A stretch of DNA of 64,000 nt from Dehalococcoidia bacterium. Its GTDB lineage: Bacteria > Chloroflexota > Dehalococcoidia > SM23-28-2 > HRBIN24. The stretch lies in assembly GCA_025062275.1 (NCBI GenBank), contig JANXAP010000009.1:1-64000 (forward strand), given 5' to 3'. The translations under genes and the position numbers were made by a program. The notes below the pieces were generated by a model that was given only the letters and a program-made list of their open reading frames with translations, ran no database searches and was not told the DNA's origin. Below are positions 8,960 through 18,285 of the stretch, piece after piece. Position 1 is the first letter of the stretch, and each line of letters starts with the position of its first letter.

Positions 8960-9388
8960 GTGGCCGAGGCGCCGCCGCCCTACGAGGTGCTGGAGCATAC
9001 GGCCGATGTGAGGGTGGTGGCCCGCGGCCGCACTCTCGAGGAGCTGTTCGCTAACGCGGCCCTGGCCATGTCCCACCTCGTGGCCGAGCTGGACGGGGTG
9101 GCCGAAAGAGAGCGGCAGGAGCTGGAGGCCGAGGCCCACGACTGGGAGTCGCTGCTGGTGCGCTGGCTGAATGAACTGCTGTACTGGCTGGACGCCAAGA
9201 ACATGCTCTTCCGCCGCTTCGAGATGCTGGAGCTGGCACCCTACCGCCTGCGGGCGGTGGCCTGGGGAGAGCGCCTGGACCCCCAGCGCCACCAGCTACG
9301 CGTGGGCATCAAGGGTGTCACGCGCCACCTGTTGCAGGTGAGCCACCAGGACGGCTGGTGGCAGGCGCAGGTCGTGTTCGACATCTGA
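8960..9388 (+). CDS. Archease, RtcB activator
   Basis: 142 residues from a GTG with AGGAGGGGAGTGTA upstream; a TATAAT sits at 8907-8912. The N-terminal YEVLEHTADVRV (residues 8-19) is the archease hallmark, with H13 and D16 among the conserved metal-site residues, followed by the helix of LEELFANAALAMSHL and the strand WLNELLYWLDAKNMLF. Archeases bind metal and promote guanylylation and multiple turnover of the RNA ligase RtcB. The rtcB gene lies two genes downstream on the same strand with gaps of only 30 and 14 bases, so this is an RNA-repair operon with an alpha/beta hydrolase in the middle. Confidence 0.92.
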   Translation: MAEAPPPYEVLEHTADVRVVARGRTLEELFANAALAMSHLVAELDGVAERERQELEAEAHDWESLLVRWLNELLYWLDAKNMLFRRFEMLELAPYRLRAVAWGERLDPQRHQLRVGIKGVTRHLLQVSHQDGWWQAQVVFDI

Positions 9389-9418
9389 ACCGCCGTCGCC
9401 GGTAGAGGGGCAGAGCGT

Positions 9419-10309
9419 ATGGCCTATCTGGACACGGGCAGGGTGCGCTTGTGGTACGACGTTCGCGGGGAGGGCTTCCCGGTCCTCTTCATCCACGGTG
9501 GGTTTGCCGGGCTGGGCTACCGGCTGCAGCCGCGCACTTACGAGTGGCTGGACGAGTTCTCCCCTCACTACCGTGCGGTGGTCTATCACCGCCGCGGCTG
9601 CGGCTGGTCTTCCCTGCCCAGCGATGGCTGGTCGCTGGCGGACCAGGTGGCCGACGCCCTGGCCATCCTGGACGCCCTGGGGCTGGAGCAGGCCCACATC
9701 ATCGGCAGTTCGGCCGGGGGCCCCATCGCCCTGCTGCTGGCCCTGGAGCACCCCCAGCGGGTGCGCTCCCTGGCCCTGGCCAACACCGCTGCTTCCCTCT
9801 TCCGTCCCGAGGCCGACCGTGGCATCATCGCCGTCGTGCGGTCCGAACTGGACACGCTGCGCCGCGAGGGAGCCCTGGCCATGTTCCGACGTCGGCCTCT
9901 GGAGGCCCGGGTTTCCCTGGCCGCCCTTTGGGAGCGACCCGCCGCCGAGGCCTCCGGGCGGCTGGAGGAATGGTCGGCCGAGTACCGGCGACTGGCCGAG
10001 GAGGCCGCCGCCTCCCTGAGGGAGGAGGAGTGGGCACAGCTCTGCGCTGCCGAGGTGGAGAACATCGCCGCCTATCTCGACATCGACCTGCGGCCCCGTC
10101 TGGGCGAGGTGCGGGCGCCGGCCATTGTCGTTCACGGCGACGCCGACCGTGTGGTGCCCCTGGAGTGGGGCATCGAGCTGGCGCGAATGCTGCCCGCTGC
10201 AGAGCTGGCGGTGGTGCCCGGTGCCCCCCATGGCATCCTGGGGGACAGCGCCGAGGCCCGACGCCTGGTACTCGAGTTTTTCCTGCGGGTGGACGGCCGT
10301 TTGAGATGA
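9419..10309 (+). CDS. Alpha/beta-fold hydrolase between archease and RtcB
   Basis: 296 residues. The fold is clear: oxyanion-hole HGG at residues 26-28, nucleophile elbow G96-S-S98-A-G100, acid D243 in VVHGDADRVVP and catalytic H271 in PGAPHG. The cap between residues 125 and 215 is helical. The substrate cannot be predicted. Its place between archease and rtcB with short gaps means it is co-transcribed with the RNA ligase system, but I know of no established hydrolase partner in that pathway, so a functional link is only suggested by position. Confidence 0.87.
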   Translation: MAYLDTGRVRLWYDVRGEGFPVLFIHGGFAGLGYRLQPRTYEWLDEFSPHYRAVVYHRRGCGWSSLPSDGWSLADQVADALAILDALGLEQAHIIGSSAGGPIALLLALEHPQRVRSLALANTAASLFRPEADRGIIAVVRSELDTLRREGALAMFRRRPLEARVSLAALWERPAAEASGRLEEWSAEYRRLAEEAAASLREEEWAQLCAAEVENIAAYLDIDLRPRLGEVRAPAIVVHGDADRVVPLEWGIELARMLPAAELAVVPGAPHGILGDSAEARRLVLEFFLRVDGRLR

Positions 10310-10323
10310 GGTGGTGGTGAGCG

Positions 10324-11784
10324 ATGGGCAGGGACTGGAAGAGGGTGCTGCAGAAGATAGACGACTGGCGCTGGCTGCTGCCCCAGGAGTACAAGCCGGG
10401 CATGAGAGTGCCGGGACTCATCTACGCTTCCGAGGAGATGCTGTCCCACATCGGCGAGGACATGGCCATCGAGCAGGTGGCCAACGTGGCCTTCCTCCCG
10501 GGGATCGTCGGCTACTCCCTGGCCATGCCCGACATCCACTGGGGGTACGGCTTCCCCATCGGCGGCGTCGCCGCCATGCGGGTGGAGGACGGAGTCATCT
10601 CGCCGGGGGGCGTCGGCTTCGACATCAACTGCGGAACCCGCGTCATCCGCACCGACCTGCGGGAGGAGGACGTGCGACCCAAGCTGCGGGAGCTGGTGAA
10701 CCAGCTCTTCCGCGACATCCCCTCGGGGGTGGGCAGCGAGGGCTTGGTCAAGGTCTCCATGAAGGAGATCGACCAGGTGCTGGTGAAAGGCGCCCGCTGG
10801 GCGGTGGAGCAGGGCTACGGCTGGCCCGAGGACCTGGAGGCCATCGAAGGCGGCGGCGCGCTTCCCGGAGCCAACCCCGAGAAGGTGAGCCGTCGGGCCA
10901 AGGAGCGGGGGCTGCCGCAGCTGGGAACCCTGGGCTCGGGCAACCATTTCCTGGAGGTCCAGGTCATCGACCATATCTACGATACCGAGAAGGCAGCAGT
11001 GATGGGCATCCACGAGCCGGGGCAGGTGGTGGTCTTCGTCCACTGCGGATCCCGCGGGCTGGGCCATCAGACCTGCGAGGACTACCTGGACGTGATGGAG
11101 GCTTCGGCCAAGCGCTACAACATCCACCTGCCCGACCGTCAGCTGGCCTGTGCCCCCATACGCTCCAGAGAGGGGCAGGACTATCTGGCGGCCATGACGG
11201 CGGCGGCCAACTTCGCCTTCTGCAACCGCCAGATCATCACCCACTGGGTGCGGCAGGCCTTCGGCCGCGTACTGGGCCGCGACCCCCGCGACATGGGCAT
11301 GTATCTGGTCTACGACGTCGCCCACAACATCGCCAAGATAGAGCGCCACCGCTTCAACGGCCGCGAGCTGACGGTCTGCGTACACCGCAAGGGCGCCACG
11401 CGCGCCTTCGCCCCCGGACACCCCGACGTGCCCGCCCGCTACCGCAGCATCGGCCAGCCGGTGCTGGTGCCGGGCGACATGGGGAGATACTCTTTCCTGC
11501 TGGTAGGCACCCAGAGGGCCATGGAAGAGACCTGGGGCTCCACCTGCCACGGCGCCGGCCGCGTCCAGAGCCGTGCCGCCGCCAAACGCATGCTGAAAGG
11601 GGTGGACATCGCCGAGAAGCTGGCCGCCCGTGGCATCATCGTCCGCGCCCAGAACCGGGCGCTGCTGGCCGAGGAGGCCAGCGAGGCCTACAAGGACGTG
11701 GCCGACGTGGTGGAGGTGCTGCACGAGGCGGGCATTTCGCTGAAGGTCGCCCGCATGCGCCCCATCGGCGTGGTCAAGGGCTAG
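10324..11784 (+). CDS. rtcB: RNA-splicing ligase RtcB
   Basis: 486 residues, the full length of the GTP-dependent 3'-5' RNA ligase that joins 2',3'-cyclic phosphate or 3'-phosphate ends to 5'-OH. Active-site residues line up with the archaeal enzyme: D100 and C103 (GVGFDINCGTR), H208 (GSGNHFLE), H240 (HCGSRGLGH), H334 (YDVAHNIAK) and the guanylylated H409 in STCHGAGR. Metal sites therefore look intact. It ends the archease-hydrolase-rtcB operon. Its stop codon (CTAG) overlaps the stop of the convergent mscS gene. Likely roles are tRNA repair or RNA stress recovery. Confidence 0.97.
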   Translation: MGRDWKRVLQKIDDWRWLLPQEYKPGMRVPGLIYASEEMLSHIGEDMAIEQVANVAFLPGIVGYSLAMPDIHWGYGFPIGGVAAMRVEDGVISPGGVGFDINCGTRVIRTDLREEDVRPKLRELVNQLFRDIPSGVGSEGLVKVSMKEIDQVLVKGARWAVEQGYGWPEDLEAIEGGGALPGANPEKVSRRAKERGLPQLGTLGSGNHFLEVQVIDHIYDTEKAAVMGIHEPGQVVVFVHCGSRGLGHQTCEDYLDVMEASAKRYNIHLPDRQLACAPIRSREGQDYLAAMTAAANFAFCNRQIITHWVRQAFGRVLGRDPRDMGMYLVYDVAHNIAKIERHRFNGRELTVCVHRKGATRAFAPGHPDVPARYRSIGQPVLVPGDMGRYSFLLVGTQRAMEETWGSTCHGAGRVQSRAAAKRMLKGVDIAEKLAARGIIVRAQNRALLAEEASEAYKDVADVVEVLHEAGISLKVARMRPIGVVKG

Positions 11785-12623
11785 CGGTTCGACCCTTGGT
11801 CCTGGGCTAGAACGTGAGAGGGGAAGGGGACACGCACCCCCTCCCGCAGAAAGGCCTCCACCAGCCTCTGGCGCAACACCCCTGAAAGCTCCCACTGGCA
11901 GCCGGGGCGGGCCATCCCCCGCACCCGCAGCACTATGCCCTGGTCGCCTACCGCCTCCACCCAGGCCAGACGTGGTGCCTCGATGATGTGGTGCCCCCAG
12001 GCCGGGTCGCGGGCCAGCGCCTGCCCCACACCATCTACGATGCGACGCACTCGCTCCAGGTCCTCGCCGTAGGCCACCCGCACCTCCAGGAAGATGCCGC
12101 CGCTGCCGCGGGTGTAGTTGGACACCGCGCCGATGAGGCTGTTGGGGACGACGTGCAGCACTCCGCTCCAGTCCCGCAGGACGGTGCGACGCAGGCTCAG
12201 GTCCTCCACCACCCCCTGCAAGTTGCCCACGGCGATGTAGTCCCCCTTGCGGAACTGGTCCTCCAACAGGATGAAGACGCCGTTGATGACGTCCCGCACC
12301 AGCAGCTGGGCACCCAGCGCCAGGGCCACTCCGGTGATGCCCAGGCCCGTGAGCACGGCGGCGATGTTGACCCCCAGCTCGGGCAATATAGTCAGCAGGC
12401 CGATGATGAACAGCAGGGCCGCCACCAGCCAGTTGGCGGCCGACGCGAGGGTCTCCACTCTGCGGCGGAAGTCCACGTCCACCGCCGGATGGGAAAGCAG
12501 GCGGCCCAGGAGGCGCGGGAAGAAGACGCGGAAGACGATGTAGACCAGCGCCAGGGCCACGACGATGCCCACTATGCGCAGGCCATGGTCGAAGAACCAG
12601 TCCATGCCGTCCTGGGAGGTCAA
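11781..12623 (-). CDS. MscS-family mechanosensitive channel
   Basis: 280 residues if it starts at the TTG at 12623, which overlaps the pcrA stop (TTGA) and has an AGGGGGC ribosome site; an ATG at 12605 is the alternative. Three transmembrane helices are seen, at about residues 14-36, 60-80 and 85-113; the third carries the Gly/Ala-rich pore-lining pattern (ITGVALALGAQLLVRDVING). The MscS beta domain follows (GDYIAVGNLQGVVEDLSLRR, VVPNSLIG). Such channels open under membrane tension and release solutes during osmotic downshift. Co-transcribed with pcrA by overlap. Confidence 0.93.
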   Translation of the reverse strand: MTSQDGMDWFFDHGLRIVGIVVALALVYIVFRVFFPRLLGRLLSHPAVDVDFRRRVETLASAANWLVAALLFIIGLLTILPELGVNIAAVLTGLGITGVALALGAQLLVRDVINGVFILLEDQFRKGDYIAVGNLQGVVEDLSLRRTVLRDWSGVLHVVPNSLIGAVSNYTRGSGGIFLEVRVAYGEDLERVRRIVDGVGQALARDPAWGHHIIEAPRLAWVEAVGDQGIVLRVRGMARPGCQWELSGVLRQRLVEAFLREGVRVPFPSHVLAQDQGSNR

Positions 12624-14824
12624 GACGCCCCCTGGGGCCCGGCATGCTCCAGCCGGGCCAGCGATAGCAGCAGCTTCTTGATGCCTGCCTCGCCCTTGAA
12701 GGCCACCGTCACAAGATGGTCATCGCCTGTGGGGGTGCAGGACACGACCACCCCCTCTCCGAAGCGGGGATGGCGCACCCGGTCGCCCGCCCTGAAAGCG
12801 GGAGCGGTGGCGCCGCCATCGGCGCTGGTCGCGGGGGTGGCGTAGACCTGGGAGGGACGACGAGGCTGGGCCGGCACCACCAGGTGGGGCGGGATATCGG
12901 CCAGGAAGCGCGAGGGCGGGTGCGGCCCGCCGCGGCTGCGGCGGAAGGCACGCACCAGGTAGAGCAGCTCCTTGGCCCTCGTCATCCCCACGTAGCACAG
13001 ACGCCGCTCCTCCTCCATCTGCTCTGGGTCGTCGAAGGAGCGGATGTGGGGCAGGAGGCCCTCCTCCATCCCCACGATGAACACCACCGGGAACTCCAGC
13101 CCCTTGGCAGCGTGAAGAGTGATGAGGGTGACAGCATTGGCGCTCTCGTCGTAGCGGTCCACATCCGTGACCAGGGCCACGTCCTCCAGCAGGGCTGCCA
13201 GGGCATCCTGCGGCCGCAGCTCGTCGTAGGTGGCGGCCACAGAGCGCAGCTCCTCCACGTTCTCCCAGCGCTCCTCTCCCTGCGGCTCGGACAGGATGTA
13301 GGGGCGGTAGTCGGTGGCCTCGATGACCGCGTCCAGTAGCTGCGACAGAGGCACCTGAGAGGCCCGGGCGATGAGCTGGTTCAGGAGGCCCAGGAAGCGC
13401 AGCAAGGCCCCCACCGCCCGCCGCTGGAATCCCGGCTTCGGCGCGGCGGGAGATTCCGGCGTGGGAGAGTCCCTCTCCTGCTGAGCCAGCAACTGCAGCG
13501 CGGCGTAGAGGGGGACCCCCAGCTGTCGCGCCCAGCGCTGCAGCTCCAGAACCGTCCGCTCGCCAATGCCCCGCGGCGGCACGTTCAGCACCCGCAGCAG
13601 GGCTACCGAGTCGAAGGGGTTGTGGACCAGGCGCAGGTAGGCCAGCAGGTCCTTCACCTCGCGCCGCTCGTAGAACCGCACGCCCCCCACCAGCCGGTAG
13701 GGGATGCCACGACGCAGAAAGGCCTCTTCCAGCGGCCGCGACTGGGCATTGGTGCGGTACATGACGGCGAAGTGGCGATACGGGCGCCTCTCCTCCCTGG
13801 CCAGCCGCTCGATCTCGGCGGCAACGAAGGAGGCTTCCTCCACCTCGTCGAAGGCCTCGTAGACCACCGCCGGCAGACCGGGGCCGTTTTCCGTCCACAG
13901 GTCTTTCTCTTTGCGCTGGCGGTTCTTGGCGATGACGTGTCGGGCGCAGTCCAGGATGGCCTGGGTCGAGCGGTAGTTCTGCTCCAGCAGGACCACCTTC
14001 GCCTCGGGAAAGTCGTGCTCGAAGCTCAGGATGTTGCGTATATCGGCCGCCCGCCAGGTGTAAATGGACTGGTCGGGGTCCCCCACCACGCAGAGGTTGC
14101 GGTGGGGCTCGCACAGCAGCCGGGCCAGGGCATACTGGGCCACGTTGGTGTCTTGGAACTCGTCTATGTGCTGGTAGAGGAAGCGCTCGGCATACCTGGC
14201 CCGTACATCCTCGTGCTCCTGGAAGAGCTGCACCGTCTTGTTGAGCAGGTCGTCGAAGTCCAGGGCCGACGCCTCCTCCAGGATTCGCTGGTAGACGGCG
14301 TAGACGCGGGCGGCCACCTCCTGGAAATAGCTCTGGGCCAGCGCCGCCATGGACTGGGGGGTGCGCAGCTCCGCCTTGGCCCTCGAGATGAGGGAGAGGA
14401 CTGCCGCCGGCGGCACCCGCTTGGCGTCCAGGTCCAGCTCCGACAGGGCCCGCCTGACGGCGCCTATTTGGTCCTCCTCGTCATAGATGACGAAGGAGCG
14501 GGGAATGCCTATACGGTGCCCGTCGGCCCTCAGGATTCGCGCGCAGAGGGAGTGAAAGGTGCCTATGGCCATCTCCTGCCCGGCCGCCTCCCCCACCAGG
14601 GACAGCACCCGCTCCCGCATCTCCCGCGCCGCCTTGTTGGTGAAGGTGACGGCCAGAATGCGATAGGGCCTCACGCCGCGGTGGGCCAACAGGTAGGCGA
14701 TGCGGTGCGCGATGACCCGAGTCTTACCCGACCCCGGCCCGGCCACGATGAGCAGCGGGCCCTCGGTATGGGTCACGGCCTCCCGCTGGCGCGGGTTGAG
14801 AGGGTCCAGGATGGGGTCGCTCAT
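12620..14824 (-). CDS. pcrA: UvrD/PcrA-type superfamily 1 DNA helicase
   Basis: 734 residues. All SF1A motifs are present: Q motif LNPRQREAV, Walker A AGPGSGKTR (28-36), Ia VTFTNKAAREMRERV, II DEFQDTN, III VGDPDQSIYTWRAAD, IV EQNYRSTQAIL, V LITLHAAKGLEFPVVF and VI YVGMTRAKELLYL. The C-terminus has the PcrA/UvrD Tudor-like RNA-polymerase-contact domain (GDRVRHPRFGEGVVV). It unwinds DNA 3'-5' in nucleotide excision and mismatch repair and in replication restart. The gene is followed with a 4-base overlap by mscS and preceded by maf, 15 bases away. Confidence 0.95.
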   Translation of the reverse strand: MSDPILDPLNPRQREAVTHTEGPLLIVAGPGSGKTRVIAHRIAYLLAHRGVRPYRILAVTFTNKAAREMRERVLSLVGEAAGQEMAIGTFHSLCARILRADGHRIGIPRSFVIYDEEDQIGAVRRALSELDLDAKRVPPAAVLSLISRAKAELRTPQSMAALAQSYFQEVAARVYAVYQRILEEASALDFDDLLNKTVQLFQEHEDVRARYAERFLYQHIDEFQDTNVAQYALARLLCEPHRNLCVVGDPDQSIYTWRAADIRNILSFEHDFPEAKVVLLEQNYRSTQAILDCARHVIAKNRQRKEKDLWTENGPGLPAVVYEAFDEVEEASFVAAEIERLAREERRPYRHFAVMYRTNAQSRPLEEAFLRRGIPYRLVGGVRFYERREVKDLLAYLRLVHNPFDSVALLRVLNVPPRGIGERTVLELQRWARQLGVPLYAALQLLAQQERDSPTPESPAAPKPGFQRRAVGALLRFLGLLNQLIARASQVPLSQLLDAVIEATDYRPYILSEPQGEERWENVEELRSVAATYDELRPQDALAALLEDVALVTDVDRYDESANAVTLITLHAAKGLEFPVVFIVGMEEGLLPHIRSFDDPEQMEEERRLCYVGMTRAKELLYLVRAFRRSRGGPHPPSRFLADIPPHLVVPAQPRRPSQVYATPATSADGGATAPAFRAGDRVRHPRFGEGVVVSCTPTGDDHLVTVAFKGEAGIKKLLLSLARLEHAGPQGAS

Positions 14825-14839
14825 GGCCTGCCCGCCATT

Positions 14840-15514
14840 CTAGCGCCTCTGGATGGTGGACACCAACGGCACCCGTCCAGCCCTGTCCCGCCACAGCGGG
14901 CAGCTGCTGCACTGGGGAAGCAGGCTCTGGACGCTCACCGCCACCGGCACGCCGGCCCTGGCCAGCAGCTCGGCCGCAAGGGCCAGCGGTAGCCCCACCA
15001 CGTTGCAGTAGCAGCCAGAGTAGCTCTCCACCGGCCGGAACGCCCCGTCCTGGATGGCGTAGGCCCCGGCCTTGTCGAAGGCGTCTCCGCTGCGGGCGTA
15101 GGCATGCAGCTCCCCGTCCGCGAAGTTGCGAAGGCGAACCCGCGTGGAGGCATGGGAGACCAGCGCCCGCCTGCCACGGGTCACGGCCACAGCGGTAACC
15201 ACCCTGTGCTCCCGCCCCATCAAGAGGCGCAGCATGGCCTCCGCCTCGGCAGGGTTGGAGGGCTTGCCCAGCAGCCGACCCCGCAGGGCCACTATGGTAT
15301 CGGCCGCCAGGACCACTGCTCCCGGGTGCCTGTCGGCCACTGCCAGGGCCTTGTGTCGCGCCAGGCGACGGGCCACGGCTGGGACGTCGGGCGAACGCTC
15401 GGGCAGCGTCTCGTCCACCTGCGGCGGGTCCACCAGGAAGGGTATCCCCAACAGCGCCAGCAGCTCCCTGCGGCGGGGCGAAGCCGAGGCCAGCACCAGG
15501 CGCAGGTCGCTCAT
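14840..15514 (-). CDS. maf: Maf-family nucleotide pyrophosphatase
   Basis: 224 residues from the ATG at 15514, which overlaps the rlmD stop (ATGA); an upstream in-frame extension is unrelated to the family. The N-terminal [14 protein letters not shown] is the Maf signature, with the conserved SxxR-R loop, followed by D-E in DETLPE, K in ARHKALAV, and [10 protein letters not shown]. Maf proteins hydrolyse non-canonical or normal NTPs (dTTP/UTP/CTP types) to monophosphates. The C-terminal 35 residues ([14 protein letters not shown]) carry a CSSC that is not part of the standard fold and may be a small metal-binding tail. Confidence 0.92.
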   Translation of the reverse strand: MSDLRLVLASASPRRRELLALLGIPFLVDPPQVDETLPERSPDVPAVARRLARHKALAVADRHPGAVVLAADTIVALRGRLLGKPSNPAEAEAMLRLLMGREHRVVTAVAVTRGRRALVSHASTRVRLRNFADGELHAYARSGDAFDKAGAYAIQDGAFRPVESYSGCYCNVVGLPLALAAELLARAGVPVAVSVQSLLPQCSSCPLWRDRAGRVPLVSTIQRR

Positions 15515-16704
15515 GCCGGCTCCAGGGTGGCCACACATTCGATGTGATAGGTCTGGGGAAACATGTCCAGGGGCGTCACGTCCAGCAACCTGTAACCGCC
15601 GTCGCAAAGCCGTCGCAGGTCCCGGGCCAGGGTAGCAGGGTCGCACGAGACGTAGACCACCCGCCGCGGCCGCAGTCGCAACACCCCCTCGATGGCCTTG
15701 GGGTGGCAGCCCACCCGCGGCGGGTCGAGGATGATGGCGTCGGGCGTCACCCCCAGCTCTGCCAGCACTGTCTCCACCTTCCCACGGCGGTAGAGGACGT
15801 TGCTCACCCCCATCAGGTTGTAGAGGGCGTCCTCCACCGCCGCCGCCGACTCCTCGATGGCGATGACCCGTCGGGCATGGGGCGCCAGCAGGACAGCGAA
15901 GGTGCCCACACCGGCATAGGCGTCCAGCAGCAACTCGCTACCGGTGAGCTGAAGTCGCTCCCGCACCAGCTCCACCAGCCTCTCCGCCTGGGGAGTGTTG
16001 GTCTGGAAGAAGGAGGCGCCCGAAATGCGAAAGCGGTGGCCCAGCAGCTCCTCCTCGTAGGCCCTCTGGCCCGACGGGATGGAAGGCTCTACCTGCCTGA
16101 GATCGGGGTGGATGAGGAACTGGCCGGTGTTGAATCCGTAGCGAACTGCCACCTGATGGCATCCCTTGGCCTTGCCCTGGAAGCGCGCCAGCACCTCGTT
16201 GATGAACGGATGCATCAGCAGGCAGCGTTCGATGCGCAGGAAGCGGTAGCCGTGGCCGGGGCGGGACACGAAGCCCAGATAGCCCTCCTCGTCCACCGAG
16301 AACCGGGCGTGGTTGCGGTAGCCGTAAGGCAAGGGCGAGGGAACGGTGGGCGAAACGGGAGGGTCATCGAACTTGCCGATGCGCCGCAGCTGCTCGGCCA
16401 CCACCCTCTGCTTCAACTCCACCTGTTTCTCGTAGGCTATGTGCTGCCACTGGCAGCCGCCACACACCCCGAAGTAGGGGCAGGGAGGCTCCACTCGCCA
16501 GGGCGAGGGCGAGAGCACCTCCACCACTCGCCCCAGGGCATAGTCCCGCTTCTCCTTCTCCAGCTCCACCACGGCCTCCTCGCCCGGGATGCCGAAGTCG
16601 GCAAAGACGACCCTGCCATCCACCCGACCGATGGCCGCGCCCTGGAAAGCGATGTCCGTAAGCGAAAGGCTTATGCGGGGCCTTTCTTTCTCTTCCGCAC
16701 CCAT
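15511..16704 (-). CDS. rlmD: 23S rRNA (uracil-5-)-methyltransferase, RumA/RlmD type
   Basis: 397 residues. An N-terminal TRAM domain (about 9-66) is followed by the four iron-sulfur cysteines C75, C81, C84 and C161, spaced as in RumA. The SAM-binding Rossmann domain has [16 protein letters not shown], then [10 protein letters not shown], catalytic C354 in [13 protein letters not shown] and the general base E389 in HIECVATL. The enzyme makes 5-methyluridine in 23S rRNA, although tRNA-directed homologues also exist with this architecture, so the exact target is not proven. Start ATG at 16704. Overlaps maf by 4 bases and is divergent from the zinc-ribbon membrane gene. Confidence 0.92.
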   Translation of the reverse strand: MGAEEKERPRISLSLTDIAFQGAAIGRVDGRVVFADFGIPGEEAVVELEKEKRDYALGRVVEVLSPSPWRVEPPCPYFGVCGGCQWQHIAYEKQVELKQRVVAEQLRRIGKFDDPPVSPTVPSPLPYGYRNHARFSVDEEGYLGFVSRPGHGYRFLRIERCLLMHPFINEVLARFQGKAKGCHQVAVRYGFNTGQFLIHPDLRQVEPSIPSGQRAYEEELLGHRFRISGASFFQTNTPQAERLVELVRERLQLTGSELLLDAYAGVGTFAVLLAPHARRVIAIEESAAAVEDALYNLMGVSNVLYRRGKVETVLAELGVTPDAIILDPPRVGCHPKAIEGVLRLRPRRVVYVSCDPATLARDLRRLCDGGYRLLDVTPLDMFPQTYHIECVATLEPA

Positions 16705-16772
16705 TCCGACTATCAGTTTAGGCCCCAGGGTGCCCCTCCCGCCACGACGTGGCCCCAGGGCCGCCTGCGTGT

Positions 16773-16778
16773 TATAAT
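16773..16778 (+). promoter_or_regulatory. -10 element of the zinc-ribbon membrane gene
   Basis: A perfect TATAAT lies 24 bases before the ATG at 16803, which also has a GGGAAGGG ribosome site. No convincing -35 is seen at the right distance (GC-rich sequence). Confidence 0.55.
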
Positions 16779-16802
16779 TCGCCTAGTTCGTAGGGAAGGG
16801 TG

Positions 16803-17327
16803 ATGAATGCCACGACGGGAGTAGTGCTAGGCGCCCTGGTGGGCGGCGTCTGGCTGTTCCTCCTCTGGCTGGGAATCGTCATCTGGACCTATAAGGACAT
16901 CCGCGAGCGCAGCCGCGACCTGTTCGTCCAGGCCCTCTCGGTCTTCCTGGTGCTGATGTTCTTCCCCGGGCTCAACCTGCCCGGGCTGCTGCTGTACCTG
17001 CTACTGCGGCCCCGCGAGACGCTGGACGAGGCCTATGCCCGCTCTCTGGAGCAAGAGGCCCTTCTGCGGGAGGTGGGCGAGGGGGCCATCTGTCACCAGT
17101 GCCAGCAGCCCGCTGATAAGGACTTCCTGTTCTGCCCCTACTGTCAGGCTCGGCTGCGGGAGGCCTGCGGCCGCTGTCGGCGGCCGGTGAGCCTGTTCTG
17201 GGTCATCTGCCCTTATTGCGGCGCCCCCAGGGCAGCGGCAGCGGGCCAGATGGAGCCATCGCGGCTCGCCAGTCCCAGCGCTGAAAGGGCTTTCGCCCCC
17301 GGCATCGAGAGAACCTCAGGAACCTAG
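16803..17327 (+). CDS. Membrane protein with C-terminal double zinc ribbon
   Basis: 174 residues from the ATG at 16803 (a GTG one codon upstream is possible). Two hydrophobic segments near the N-terminus (about 5-26 and 40-64) anchor it in the membrane, separated by a charged stretch YKDIRERSRD. After a helical linker come three or four Cys-x2-Cys knuckles: CHQC, CPYC, CGRC and CPYCG, the pattern of a double zinc ribbon (DZR). The tail is Ala/Ser/Pro-rich. Such proteins have no assigned function; the cytoplasmic zinc ribbons may bind nucleic acid or protein partners. Convergent with, and one base from, the DRTGG gene. Confidence 0.8.
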   Translation: MNATTGVVLGALVGGVWLFLLWLGIVIWTYKDIRERSRDLFVQALSVFLVLMFFPGLNLPGLLLYLLLRPRETLDEAYARSLEQEALLREVGEGAICHQCQQPADKDFLFCPYCQARLREACGRCRRPVSLFWVICPYCGAPRAAAAGQMEPSRLASPSAERAFAPGIERTSGT

Positions 17328-17328
17328 T

Positions 17329-18246
17329 TCAGGCGGACGAGAGCAGCCGCTCCAGCGCCGGCCCCGATAGGGCGCGTGCAACTACCTCCGCGGCCCGCTC
17401 CACCTTGTCCCTGCCCTGTAGGGGCACCTGGCCGATGAGGTCGTCCAGGCGCTGGGCTACCTCCAGCGTGCTGAGGGAGGTGAGGAGTATGGGGGTCATG
17501 TCTTCTTCGGCCCGCTGGAGGACATAGGGCAGCATGGGGACCGTGCCGGTCACGATGAGGCAGGGCACACCGGCGTTGAAGGCCCCCAGCTGAAGGTCGG
17601 GCCTGTCGCTTCGCACGACGACCGCCGTCGGTCGGTGACGGACGAAGTACCCCTGCCCGGGATCGGCGGATATGGGGGAGATGAAGACGCGATCCAGGAC
17701 CATCTCCTCCCGGCCGGAGGCGAAGATGGTCTCCGCCCCGAGGGCTTCAGCCATTTGCCCCAGAGTGGGCGAGGCCAGGAAGCGGTCCTCCTCCACCAGG
17801 GCCAGAAGGGGAGGGCCACCGACCGCCTCCTCTCGCACCTTTTCCAGCCGTCGGCGAGGGACGCAGGTGACCAGCGCCCCCAACAGGGCCTCGCCCAGGG
17901 CGCCCTGCTCCTGCGGCAGCCCCAGGTCCGGGTAGCGGGCTACTGCCACAGCGCGGGCGCCCCACTCCCGCCATCCCGCTGGGGGCGGCCCCGGAGGGCA
18001 TTCCAGCAGCAGCACACCGTCGCGGGCGAGAGAGGGGACGTCAGCGGCCGACAGGGGGGCATCGCATCCGCCTGGGGCCAGGCCCAGGCGAGCATACAGG
18101 CGGGCATCGCGCGCGGCCCCCTCGTCCCCCTCCAGACGGGCGGCGGAGACCCTGGCGCCCGAACGGCGCAGGGCCTCCGCCAGCCCCACCGTCACTGCAG
18201 TGCGGCCGGCCAGAGAGCGGGCCGACAGGACCAGGACCGCTGTCAT
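17329..18246 (-). CDS. DRTGG-domain protein with degenerate P-loop (Pta N-terminal type)
   Basis: 305 residues. The N-terminal part resembles the BioD-like NTPase domain found at the front of phosphotransacetylases: AVLVLSARSLAGRTAVTVGLAEAL at 3-26, but the Walker A lysine position is Arg (LAGRTAV). The C-terminal part (about 190-300) resembles a DRTGG domain, with RPTAVVVRSDRPDLQLGAF and CLIVTGTVPMLPYVLQRA, including a weakened DRTGG-like box. No phosphotransacetylase catalytic domain follows. Stand-alone proteins of this kind are of unknown function and may be nucleotide sensors. A TAGAAT -10 candidate (minus strand, 18269-18264) precedes the ATG. Divergent from the sigma factor gene. Confidence 0.72.
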   Translation of the reverse strand: MTAVLVLSARSLAGRTAVTVGLAEALRRSGARVSAARLEGDEGAARDARLYARLGLAPGGCDAPLSAADVPSLARDGVLLLECPPGPPPAGWREWGARAVAVARYPDLGLPQEQGALGEALLGALVTCVPRRRLEKVREEAVGGPPLLALVEEDRFLASPTLGQMAEALGAETIFASGREEMVLDRVFISPISADPGQGYFVRHRPTAVVVRSDRPDLQLGAFNAGVPCLIVTGTVPMLPYVLQRAEEDMTPILLTSLSTLEVAQRLDDLIGQVPLQGRDKVERAAEVVARALSGPALERLLSSA

Positions 18247-18285
18247 GGGCCTGTGCTCCCGTGAATTCTAGCACATGACATCCCT

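Noticed and set aside
10132-12645. Long minus-strand open frame opposite rtcB
   Set aside because: The sequence of the putative protein is low-complexity Gly/Ala/Arg/His, and rtcB on the other strand has every active-site residue. Shadow frame.
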